Positions 16,923 through 25,052 of a stretch of DNA of 64,000 nt are shown here, piece by piece. The notes beneath the pieces are model-generated. The model was not told the DNA's origin. It worked only from the letters and a program-made list of their open reading frames with translations, and did not search any database. The stretch's first letter is position 1; the number at the start of each line of letters is the position of its first letter. The position numbers were made by a program, and so were the translations under genes. Source of the stretch: Bin25 sp026709415 (GTDB lineage Bacteria > Bacteroidota > Bacteroidia > Flavobacteriales > Flavobacteriaceae); NCBI GenBank assembly GCA_965200045.1, contig OZ241330.1, forward strand, positions 682,001 through 746,000. The letters are read 5' to 3'.

Positions 16923-17016
16923 GCTCCTTTGGTTTGTCCATTCCTTTCAGGCGATGGGTCTTTTTATTTCCACGGCATCAAATCACAAATAATAATAATC
17001 AAAAAATGTTTTTTTT

Positions 17017-20000
17017 ATGAAAAGAATTTTTATTCTATTGGCAGCCGTCGCTTTAGTAGCGGCGGGCTGTAAAAACTATGATGATCGTTTTGATGATTTA
17101 AACAATCAGATAACGGCATTACAAGGTCAAGTCAATACGCTGCAAGGGTTGTCTTCGACCGTGACGGCTCTCCAAACCACCATTACGGGGATTCGGGAGA
17201 GCGTCAAAGAGGATATCAACACGGCGGTGGCTGGGGTGAACACCTCTTTGGGCACGACATTGACGAATGCTCAACAACTCCTCAATACCAGAATTGATGG
17301 GGTTTCCGCTAGTGTATCGAAGGACTTGACAGCGGCTTTGACCAAGGTTCAAACCGATCTCCAGGGTGAAATTAAAAAATTAGAAGGCGCCTTGGCGTCC
17401 CAAAATGAATCCTCTAAAACCAGTCTTGACGAGCTCAATAAGAAGTTAGAGACGGCTCAAAACGCCCTTCTAGCGATCGATTTAAAAGGGCTTGAAACGC
17501 AACTAGCGGATTTAAAAAGGGAGTTGGACGAAGCACGAAATACCGCTTTGTCTGCAGAGAATTTAGGAGAAATAACTAGCCAAATCAATGTTATCAGAGA
17601 AAAATTAGATGAAAGCATAGAAGCCTCTAACAGATTTGTTATCCCTAACGTTACGATTAGTAATCGAGGATCGTGGCGAGTCGTTCAAGAGGAGCATAAG
17701 AATGCCACTCGCTTTCAAAGCGATCTCAGTATCCATACTGCCGACTTATCATCAGATGAAATTAAAGCCGTCGCCGAGTGGGTTAAAAACATTTCATTGG
17801 TTCTTGGAACGTTAGAAATCAGACATACCGATAAGGAGAATGTGATCAAATTTGAAAGTTTAACCAATGTGGGCACATTAGACGATACGCAACCACATGT
17901 TCACTACCCTGAATTGATAGAGGCGACAAAAGTCACGTTGAATGGCGATAAAAACAAAATATTAACGGTTAAACTTCCAAAACTGACCTCAACGGAGTTT
18001 GCGGGAAACAAAATCGACTTACCTGAAGCCGATGAAATCACATTAGGGATCGAGAAATACAATGCGGCACTAACAATTGAAGCGGATGAAGATGAAACCA
18101 CAGTAGAAATCAACGCGTTAAAAGAACTCGATTCGAATGGAGCAAACAGTGGCGGGGAACAACAATTAAGCATTAATGGTGCTGGTGAAGTATCCTTATC
18201 AGAATTGAGAAAGTTAAGTCATCTACATTTAAAAAACGTGGAATCCGTAACGGCTCCGAAAGTCAAAGGGGCGATATTGACTATTGGCGAAGATGTCGAA
18301 GAAGTGAAGAATGTGGGAACAGCCGAAGATTCTCACATCAATAACCTTCGTTACACTGTGAAGGATAATCAAGGAAATGAAGATGGTGGTGAGGAATTAA
18401 AAGTGTTACAAATTGGCGGAAATTCCACTTCCGATAGTCGTTTTCGAACGGAAGTGAAATCAGATGATCTCCCCGATTTAAGAACAGCGCATATCCATGG
18501 GGCTTATAGTGTCATCATAGAAGGTCAAAGATTTGAAGAAATTATTACCGGGAGAACCATACCAACACTTCATTTAATTGGAACAGACGTCGAAGGAGAC
18601 GTGGAATTAGGTCATAAAAGTGGTGCTGGGAGTGTGTTACGCATAGAAGGGAATGGCGATCTGGAGAGGCTCACAGCGGATAACGTCAATCAACTGAAGA
18701 CCTTAATTATTCAAGGGAACCCTAAATTAGAACGGGTCAGTTTTGCGGCTTTGAAAGAAGGGAGTCCCCAAAAGTTTGGTACGCCCAACTGGTATGATGG
18801 GGATAGGGTAGAAATTGGTAGAATACAAGTACATCCTAATCCCGAGAGTGATGCCGAGGTAGAGGAATACGGCAGTAATAAATTATTTGCTGATGAGATT
18901 CATTTACGAGTCCCTAACAACCAAGCAGGAAAAATCACGGATTCTTCGGGACTTTCGGGTTTGAAAGAGTTTTTAAGTCACGAAAACATCCGAAGAGCTT
19001 TGGTTTCGTATGATGGGGCGAACACGTTCAAACCAATTAGAGGGACTACTTTCAAGAATGAAAACGACAAGGATGAAACGACGAATAGTGACGATGACGA
19101 GAATAATTTCGTATTAATTCGTAAAGGGTTAAGATCGACCGATGTTGGCGCTCGACGGGTCTTCCTTGTTTCTGGCATCACCGATGTAACAACGCCCTTA
19201 TCCATCCGAGCAGGAGGTGGGACTAAAGAAATCAATTTAACGAATGGTGGAACCTATAACAACTGGGCCAGTGATGTCAATGATGACGAGGTCAAAAACT
19301 TTTTCGATAGTAATGGTGTCACCATCAGTGCCCGAGCAGGCGGCTATCCTCGAGGAACCATTACTGTTAAACCGAAACAAGATGCAGATAATAACGATTT
19401 ACCGTTAGGTTCTACTGGAGAGTTAACGGGATCGCTTAAACTGACCATCGAAGACAACTCACAAAAAATCAGTAGTACGGTAACAGTCTATGAGATAGCC
19501 GCGCCACCGGCAGAAGGTGAAACATTGGACGATGGTGAAATCACTCAGGCAGATTTCAATAAAAAGGCTGTTGGTCGAGACGCTAATAATAAGAGAACAT
19601 TTGCTGGGGGGAATAAACATGCCGTAACGTATGTTACTACTGCTGATATTGATCCTGATACAGACGGGGCTCAAGCCCTGGATGATAATACGGCTGATCT
19701 TGAAACCATTAGAAATTTATTAATCAAGCCGTTTACCATCTATAACGGTACGGATGAAGATTCCGCAAGAGATGGAGCCCCTCTGGTCGATTACGGAATC
19801 AATGATTTTGGAGCAGATGAGGCGAATAGTGATGGGGCAGAAGAAATTGCCGATGTTGCCATCATCGGAATACTGGATGCTCAAGCCATTGATAAGGCGA
19901 TTAAAGTAGATATTAAAAGTACTCTAGGGGATAGATGGAATTTAGCAAAACCAAGTAAAACGAATATCGATAATCGAAAAAGTGGAAACCCACCAAAAGA

Positions 20001-20325
20001 GGATACGCTACAAATCACACTGACTTCACAAACGGCTGGCGATGGGGAGGATTCGGCCATTGATCAACCCAAAAACGAAGGAAATAATGCGGGTGATTTT
20101 GCCTTACCTCGAGCTCCTGGGACGAGTTCCTCGATCCATGCTGGGGTGTCTGGTGCTGGTGTTGCAGATGATAATCGGCGTGAATTGCCAATCCATAAGC
20201 GGGATAGGAGTACCAATAATATTGAAATCAAGAATTATCGAAATTCGAGTCTTCCTAGAAAAGGGGCGGATGTCGATTCCTTTGGTGGAAATAAGGATTT
20301 AGACCGTTTAGGTTGGATAGGCTAA
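17017..20325 (+). CDS. Large surface lipoprotein with N-terminal coiled coil
   Basis: An 1102-residue protein with a clear lipoprotein signal (MKRIFILLAAVALVAAGC). The first residues after the anchor, KNYDDRFDDLNNQITALQGQ, begin a heptad-rich coiled coil reaching to about residue 210; this type of start recurs in flavobacterial surface lipoproteins. About residues 215-640 are acidic and repetitive in a beta-strand, leucine-rich-repeat-like way (GAGEVSLSELRKLSHLHLKN; GNGDLERLTADNVNQLKTLI). The rest to the C-terminus is Asp/Asn-rich and low in complexity. I do not recognise a catalytic domain. It is probably an adhesin or cell-surface structural protein. It stands alone, followed by a terminator at 20446. 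The 5' region with G10, C9 and a hairpin suggests unusual regulation. Confidence 0.75.
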   Translation: MKRIFILLAAVALVAAGCKNYDDRFDDLNNQITALQGQVNTLQGLSSTVTALQTTITGIRESVKEDINTAVAGVNTSLGTTLTNAQQLLNTRIDGVSASVSKDLTAALTKVQTDLQGEIKKLEGALASQNESSKTSLDELNKKLETAQNALLAIDLKGLETQLADLKRELDEARNTALSAENLGEITSQINVIREKLDESIEASNRFVIPNVTISNRGSWRVVQEEHKNATRFQSDLSIHTADLSSDEIKAVAEWVKNISLVLGTLEIRHTDKENVIKFESLTNVGTLDDTQPHVHYPELIEATKVTLNGDKNKILTVKLPKLTSTEFAGNKIDLPEADEITLGIEKYNAALTIEADEDETTVEINALKELDSNGANSGGEQQLSINGAGEVSLSELRKLSHLHLKNVESVTAPKVKGAILTIGEDVEEVKNVGTAEDSHINNLRYTVKDNQGNEDGGEELKVLQIGGNSTSDSRFRTEVKSDDLPDLRTAHIHGAYSVIIEGQRFEEIITGRTIPTLHLIGTDVEGDVELGHKSGAGSVLRIEGNGDLERLTADNVNQLKTLIIQGNPKLERVSFAALKEGSPQKFGTPNWYDGDRVEIGRIQVHPNPESDAEVEEYGSNKLFADEIHLRVPNNQAGKITDSSGLSGLKEFLSHENIRRALVSYDGANTFKPIRGTTFKNENDKDETTNSDDDENNFVLIRKGLRSTDVGARRVFLVSGITDVTTPLSIRAGGGTKEINLTNGGTYNNWASDVNDDEVKNFFDSNGVTISARAGGYPRGTITVKPKQDADNNDLPLGSTGELTGSLKLTIEDNSQKISSTVTVYEIAAPPAEGETLDDGEITQADFNKKAVGRDANNKRTFAGGNKHAVTYVTTADIDPDTDGAQALDDNTADLETIRNLLIKPFTIYNGTDEDSARDGAPLVDYGINDFGADEANSDGAEEIADVAIIGILDAQAIDKAIKVDIKSTLGDRWNLAKPSKTNIDNRKSGNPPKEDTLQITLTSQTAGDGEDSAIDQPKNEGNNAGDFALPRAPGTSSSIHAGVSGAGVADDNRRELPIHKRDRSTNNIEIKNYRNSSLPRKGADVDSFGGNKDLDRLGWIG

Positions 20326-20445
20326 ACGGGTTATGAGCTATGAATGCAAGTCCCTTTTGCTATTTTTTAGTTGAAAATAAATTAAGATTTTATATTGGTT
20401 AATCATAACATTTTCAGATAAAAGGGGCTTTCATTTTTAGCATCA

Positions 20446-20470
20446 AAACCTCCCAAATGGGAGGTTTTTT
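20446..20470 (+). terminator. Rho-independent terminator after the coiled-coil lipoprotein gene
   Basis: The stem AAACCTCCC / GGGAGGTTT with a 4-base AAAT loop is followed by a T run. It lies 120 bases after the stop at 20325. Confidence 0.85.
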
Positions 20471-21013
20471 GTTTGAGGCGTGCATAAATATTCAAGCTTT
20501 TTGAAACTCTTGATTTTTCTGTAGCTTGTGAGTTGTTATGTGAAAAAAGTTAAAAATGAATGTTTGATATTTCAAATATTCAATGAATCGATCAAAGTTG
20601 ATGTGGATGTATAAAAAAGAGATCATCGACAATGTAGATATTAGGATTGCTTGGGATTTATTGATAGCTGCATTCTCTTAATGCAGATTATCAGATTCTC
20701 TAAATCCAAAATATTTCAGATGATTTTGTTGCAATTCTTACTAACCTAGGTATCAACTGTTAGATCAGTCTTGTTTGTTTGACTTTCGGGTATTACCTCA
20801 TGGGTTGTTAAGACCGCTTAATTCAAGATTGAGAACGACAATCCTTCCGATGAAGCAATGCTTAGTTCTGTTTTTGATGTGGAGAATCCATAAAGGGGTT
20901 TGAACAAGACTAGTATAGTATCATTTTAAGGTTGGTACTATTTTAACGGTTAACCGCTATGCAAATTCGAATAATATAAATCAATCAAACACTAGAAAAC
21001 GATAGGGATGGAG
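20471..21013. other. Intergenic region without a recognisable gene
   Basis: There is no frame with coding character. A perfect 7-bp hairpin with a 5-base loop (CTGCATT/AATGCAG) lies at 20668-20686. The region separates the lipoprotein gene from the convergent end of the first sulfatase and otherwise looks like AT-rich filler or decayed sequence. Confidence 0.4.
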
Positions 21014-22462
21014 TTAAATGGGATTAAAATCGGGGTTAATCTCGGTTGGTATATCCGCATTCGTATTTTTTGTCCATTGTCTTAATTTAACCAATAACTT
21101 TTCAGCGATTTCAGGCTTAGATGAAGCTAGATTTCTTTTTTCCCCAATGTCTTTAGACAAGTCATATAGTTCGAATTGGTCATATTCGTAGTAATAGATC
21201 AATTTCCAATCACTCTCCATAATGGCTGAAGCAGGTACGGCTCGCCAATTCATGACATCGGTTCCATAAATCGGTAATAAATTATCGCCAGGCCATCCTT
21301 TATTATGACCTCTTCCCTCAAGGTATAGGGGATAGTGCCAGAAGATACTGCGTTTCTCTAAAGGCTTTCTAGAATAAAAAAGATTTGCAAAAGATTGACC
21401 ATCGATTGGCTGATGTTCAGGTAATGTTCCTCCTGATATTTGAGTAAAAGTAGGCATGATATCAACGCCAGTTATGGGATCTTTAGATACGCTACCTGCT
21501 TTAATGTGATTTGGCCATACAGCAGTTGCGAAGGTTCGAATGCCCCCCTCATACAGAGAACCTTTTGCTCCCCTTAAAGGCAAATTCATTGTGATTCGTC
21601 CATGACCCCCATTGTCTGAAGTCACTATAAACAGCGTATTTTTCTCAATACCTAAACTTTTAAGTTTTTTTCTTAAGATACCGATACTGTGATCTACCGT
21701 TTCAATCATGGCAGCATAAGTGGGATTCCATTGTTTTGATTTGTCGGGCCAAGACGCCCATTTGGTTTGATATTTTTCTACCAGCTCCTTTTTGGCCACT
21801 ATTGGTGTATGAACATCCCAAGGAGAGAAATAAAGAAAAAAGTGTTTGTGAACATTGCTTTCAAAAAACTCCGTTGCTGATTGTGTCATTCGATCGGTAG
21901 CAAAAGGATCGTTATAATAATTCTTTTTAGATGTGTCATAGCCATCTCCAGTCGATTCAGTAAATCCTTGGTTGTTTGGCCCCAAATGCCATTTTCCTAT
22001 CCTTGAAGTCACATACCCTGAAGCATTCAGGACTTCAGCAATCGAAGTAACTGAAGGCTCCAATCGTAAACGCGAATCGATGGCCTTTTCGTCGCTTTTT
22101 CGGTCTTTTGTAGGGACATACCAACGCATGTGTGAAACCTCTCCTTTAGATGCCCCATTGGGTTGATAGATTTTTGTTCTCGATGGGTACATACCAGATA
22201 CGATACAGGATCTAGAAGGAGAGCAATTAGCCCCTCCAGGATAAAATCTCTCGAAGATGATTCCTTCTTCAGCTATGGCATCAATATTTGGTGTTTCATA
22301 AAATCCGAAAGCCCCGTTATTATAACCAACATCAGCCCAAGCCATATCATCAATCAATACGAAAACAATGTTGGGTTTTTCAGGAACATGTTGATCTCCA
22401 AGAACAAAACTTAATCCAACAAACGAAATAACGGCTACAAAAAATTTTATTTTTCCTTTCAT
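21014..22462 (-). CDS. Exported sulfatase (S1 family), PUL sulfatase 1
   Basis: Type I sulfatases remove sulfate esters using a formylglycine made from Cys or Ser. The formylglycine motif is CSPSR in GGANCSPSRSCIVSGMYP. Metal and active-site parts are seen in PNIVFVLIDDMAWADVGYNN, RIGKWHLG and VTSDNGG. The start at 22462 gives a Sec signal (MKGKIKFFVAVISFVGLSFV); an open 12-codon extension upstream is less likely. It is the only sulfatase of the locus on the minus strand and is divergent from the EF-hand/sulfatase pair. Subfamily and sulfate position cannot be assigned by eye. The usual S1 length is kept (about 480 residues). Confidence 0.92.
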   Translation of the reverse strand: MKGKIKFFVAVISFVGLSFVLGDQHVPEKPNIVFVLIDDMAWADVGYNNGAFGFYETPNIDAIAEEGIIFERFYPGGANCSPSRSCIVSGMYPSRTKIYQPNGASKGEVSHMRWYVPTKDRKSDEKAIDSRLRLEPSVTSIAEVLNASGYVTSRIGKWHLGPNNQGFTESTGDGYDTSKKNYYNDPFATDRMTQSATEFFESNVHKHFFLYFSPWDVHTPIVAKKELVEKYQTKWASWPDKSKQWNPTYAAMIETVDHSIGILRKKLKSLGIEKNTLFIVTSDNGGHGRITMNLPLRGAKGSLYEGGIRTFATAVWPNHIKAGSVSKDPITGVDIMPTFTQISGGTLPEHQPIDGQSFANLFYSRKPLEKRSIFWHYPLYLEGRGHNKGWPGDNLLPIYGTDVMNWRAVPASAIMESDWKLIYYYEYDQFELYDLSKDIGEKRNLASSKPEIAEKLLVKLRQWTKNTNADIPTEINPDFNPI

Positions 22463-22869
22463 TTGGTTGGTTAATAAGTGCGAAAATAAGATAAACAACC
22501 ATCGATTATTTTCATTTGATGTTCAACGATATTTTCTCTCATTATAGTGTGGTTGAACGGCATATTGGAATCGGTAGCGCGGAAAATGAATGACGGTAGC
22601 CTTTAAAAAGCAATGGAAGTCAAAAGAAATTACCACAATGTAGTTACCCCCTCCCTTCAATAGAAAGCTCTTTTTCTTCAACAATAAAGGATGATTGATA
22701 AAAACAGTTGGTTTTTCATGATTTTGGTTTAATACGCATGGATAGATTAACCAATGAATATCAATTTTTTATAGCTTTTTCCCCCTGATTGGAAGAGCTA
22801 CTTGGAAATTCAAGTGTATGGGGATTAAATCATCTTCCATCATCTGGATGGATCATTTTAAAAGGATAT
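22463..22869. other. Divergent intergenic region, left part
   Basis: There is no gene. This part should contain the promoter of the minus-strand sulfatase; I could not find a TAnnTTTG element for it. The right part, 22870-22993, holds a dyad and a good promoter for the plus-strand genes. Confidence 0.4.
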
Positions 22870-22896
22870 GTTACCATTACCCCACGTAATGGTAAC
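22870..22896. promoter_or_regulatory. Perfect 11-bp dyad, candidate operator
   Basis: GTTACCATTAC and GTAATGGTAAC are perfect complements around 5 bases (CCCAC). The dyad ends 8 bases before a TTTG -33 box, and there is no T run after it. Position and symmetry fit the binding site of a dimeric regulator of the EF-hand/sulfatase operon, possibly also acting on the divergent sulfatase. I found no second copy by eye. Confidence 0.6.
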
Positions 22897-22903
22897 GAAA
22901 AGA

Positions 22904-22934
22904 TTTGATTTGAAAAGAAAATATCATACATTTG
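22904..22934 (+). promoter_or_regulatory. Bacteroidota-type promoter for the EF-hand/sulfatase operon
   Basis: TTTG (22904-22907), 19 bases, then TACATTTG (22927-22934) fits the TTTG-N19-TAnnTTTG consensus exactly. The start of transcription would be near 22940, giving a leader of about 55 bases to the ATG at 22994. Confidence 0.7.
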
Positions 22935-22993
22935 GCGGGGTGCTGTAGTCCATATACAGAAAATCATCATAAAACAATTTAACAAATCAATAT

Positions 22994-23350
22994 ATGAAAT
23001 CAACCATTTTAAATTTAGGATTACCAATTCTTTTCTTTTTTGCTTTTGCAACAACCATGCAAAGCCAACAAAACGGAAAAGGGAAAAAATCGAAGATTCA
23101 GAAAGAGTTTTTGAGTTTTGATCAAGACGAAGATGGCGTCATCACCTTGGAAGAGTTCAAGGAGAAAAGAGTGAAGAAAAGAAGAGACAAGCTTTCTGAA
23201 AGTGAATTGCAAGAATTCTATACTCGAGTAGAGAAAAACTTTACTCTTTACGATAAGGACGAAGACGGGCTCATTACCATGGAAGAGTTTAAAAAACGAA
23301 AAGCCAAAATAGAAGAGAAAGAGAAAAAGAAAAAAGAAGCGAAACAGTAA
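22994..23350 (+). CDS. Exported EF-hand calcium-binding protein
   Basis: A 118-residue protein with a Sec signal (about residues 1-24, FFFAFATTMQSQ) and two canonical EF-hands: DQDEDGVITLEE (about residues 43-54) and DKDEDGLITMEE (about 83-94). All calcium-ligand positions (1, 3, 5, 7, 9, 12) are filled. The C-terminus is very Lys/Glu-rich. It is the first gene of an operon with the sulfatase that starts 5 bases after its stop. Since type I sulfatases need calcium, it could serve as a calcium donor or periplasmic buffer; this is inference. Confidence 0.88.
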   Translation: MKSTILNLGLPILFFFAFATTMQSQQNGKGKKSKIQKEFLSFDQDEDGVITLEEFKEKRVKKRRDKLSESELQEFYTRVEKNFTLYDKDEDGLITMEEFKKRKAKIEEKEKKKKEAKQ

Positions 23351-23355
23351 TCTTT

Positions 23356-24813
23356 TTGAATTTTCTTCGATTCCTTAGTTTAGGGTGTCTTCTTTTATTG
23401 GTTGCTTCCACCCAAGATAGAACGAAAGCAAGTGCTTTCAGATCACCTAATGTTCTTTTCATCTTGTTGGACGATTTGGGTTGGGCGGATTTAGGCATCT
23501 ACGGTTCGGATCAGATTGAAACGCCTCATCTTGATCGATTAGCAAGAAGTGGTATGCGTTTTACAGAGGCGTATGCTGGGCATACGGTTTGTGCTCCCTC
23601 TCGATGTGTTTTGATGACCGGCAAACACTCTGGCAACGCACGTATTCGAGGCAATAGTGGACGAAAACCCTTGTTGTCAGAGGATGTGACGGTGGCTGAA
23701 GTGTTTAAAAAGGAAGGGTATACCACGGGCGGATTTGGCAAATGGGGACTAGGTGTGATGGGATCATCTGGAGCGCCTTTAAAACAAGGATTTGATACGT
23801 TTTATGGTTACTACAACCAGTCTCATGCACATACCTACTATCCATCGTTTTTGATCAAAGATGGGAATCCTTTAGTGTTGCCAGGAAATGCGAAAGAAAA
23901 TGGATATGACCATTTGGTAACGCCCATCAATACGAGAAAGGAAATCAATGCCGTATTCAAGAAAGACGTTTCGAGAGGACCGAAAAAAGGGGCTGTCGAA
24001 ACGACCAATTCCTTTGGTGATGATCGAGAATTTAGTCAGTATTTGATTTTTCAAGAAACCTTCGATTTTATCAAGAAAAATAGAAACAATTCCTTCTTTT
24101 GTTATGCGGCTTGGACGCCTCCCCACTCGGCTTATCATATACCCGAAGATGATCCTTCATGGCTGATGTATCAAGACAAGCCTTGGTCTTTAGAAGCAAG
24201 AGTGCATGCTGCATTTATTTCTATGACCGATCGACATATTGGGCAACTGTTATCCTTATTAGATGAACTACAACTTGTTGAAAACACAGTCGTTTTTTTT
24301 ATGTCAGACAACGGGGCATCAAAACGTTTTGAAGGAGAATTGGACTCTTCAGGCCCCCTAAGAGGAAACAAACGCTCGATGCATGATGGGGGCATAAAAT
24401 CCCCATTGATTGTTTCTTGGCCGGGTACAATTCAGGCCAACGATATCAGTTCACACATCACCTATTCAGCAGATTTTTTTCCCACAGTAGTCGAATTAAT
24501 CGGAGGGGATGAGTCCATGGTAACTGATGTTGACGGCTTGTCTCTAGTTCCAACCCTATTCGGGAATCACCAAGATCAAAAGAAACACGATTATTTATAT
24601 TGGGAATGGCCAGATACCAATGGCAAATGGGGAAAGTTTCCACAAGCTCTCAGACACCATCATTGGAAATTGGTCCGATTGAACCCTGAAGATCCGTGGC
24701 AACTCTATGATCTCAGTGTGGATATTGGAGAACAAACCAATCTCGCAGATAAACATCCGAAAATGATTGCTGATGCCAATGAATGGATCTCTAAAAATAC
24801 TTCTCGGCCATAG
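23356..24813 (+). CDS. Exported sulfatase (S1 family), PUL sulfatase 2
   Basis: The formylglycine motif is CAPSR in HTVCAPSRCVLMTGKHSG. Other S1 landmarks are NVLFILLDDLGWADLGIYGS, FGKWGLG and FMSDNG. C-terminal residues about 380-485 form the usual small subdomain with QLYDLSVDIGEQTNLAD. The gene starts with TTG at 23356, 5 bases after the EF-hand stop; no ATG is available in frame and the signal peptide follows directly (NFLRFLSLGCLLLLVAS). Its form is like arylsulfatases of the GALNS/ARSA type, but the exact position of the sulfate removed cannot be read by eye. Confidence 0.92.
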   Translation: MNFLRFLSLGCLLLLVASTQDRTKASAFRSPNVLFILLDDLGWADLGIYGSDQIETPHLDRLARSGMRFTEAYAGHTVCAPSRCVLMTGKHSGNARIRGNSGRKPLLSEDVTVAEVFKKEGYTTGGFGKWGLGVMGSSGAPLKQGFDTFYGYYNQSHAHTYYPSFLIKDGNPLVLPGNAKENGYDHLVTPINTRKEINAVFKKDVSRGPKKGAVETTNSFGDDREFSQYLIFQETFDFIKKNRNNSFFCYAAWTPPHSAYHIPEDDPSWLMYQDKPWSLEARVHAAFISMTDRHIGQLLSLLDELQLVENTVVFFMSDNGASKRFEGELDSSGPLRGNKRSMHDGGIKSPLIVSWPGTIQANDISSHITYSADFFPTVVELIGGDESMVTDVDGLSLVPTLFGNHQDQKKHDYLYWEWPDTNGKWGKFPQALRHHHWKLVRLNPEDPWQLYDLSVDIGEQTNLADKHPKMIADANEWISKNTSRP

Positions 24814-25052
24814 ATTTGGATTCGATGAATTAGTTTATCCGAGAAAAATAGGCACTGGTTTTATCTCCAAAAACCCTTTCAATCGAAGATGAATTTGTTT
24901 GGGGAATCAATGGAACTGAATGCTCAAAAAAATGAATGACGATACCAAATGGAACTAAAATGAACACAACACCTCATTTGATTTGTTAACTTGTTTTATC
25001 TCAATCAAATTTTCATACAAACAATTTTTTTAACCTAAACCAAAACTTTAAA

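Larger units (their letters stand above)
16535..17016. other. Intergenic region at the suf/accessory junction
   Basis: There is no convincing gene. The region holds a G10 tract, a C9 tract and a 9-bp hairpin (listed separately). A 33-codon frame at 16677-16778 starts just after the G10 tract. It codes for a signal-peptide-like stretch (MFNRSVIISWFFVTFSIGTI) followed by FEAC, which could be the beginning of a decayed lipoprotein gene. A second ATG (16774) overlaps its stop and leads into the C9 tract. Base composition is patchier than in the neighbouring genes, in keeping with an insertion boundary. Confidence 0.5.

Noticed and set aside
16884..17072. 62-codon frame overlapping the start of the coiled-coil lipoprotein
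   Set aside because: Overlaps the signal peptide of a clear gene. A frameshift join through the C9 tract would be possible but the encoded sequence is not protein-like.
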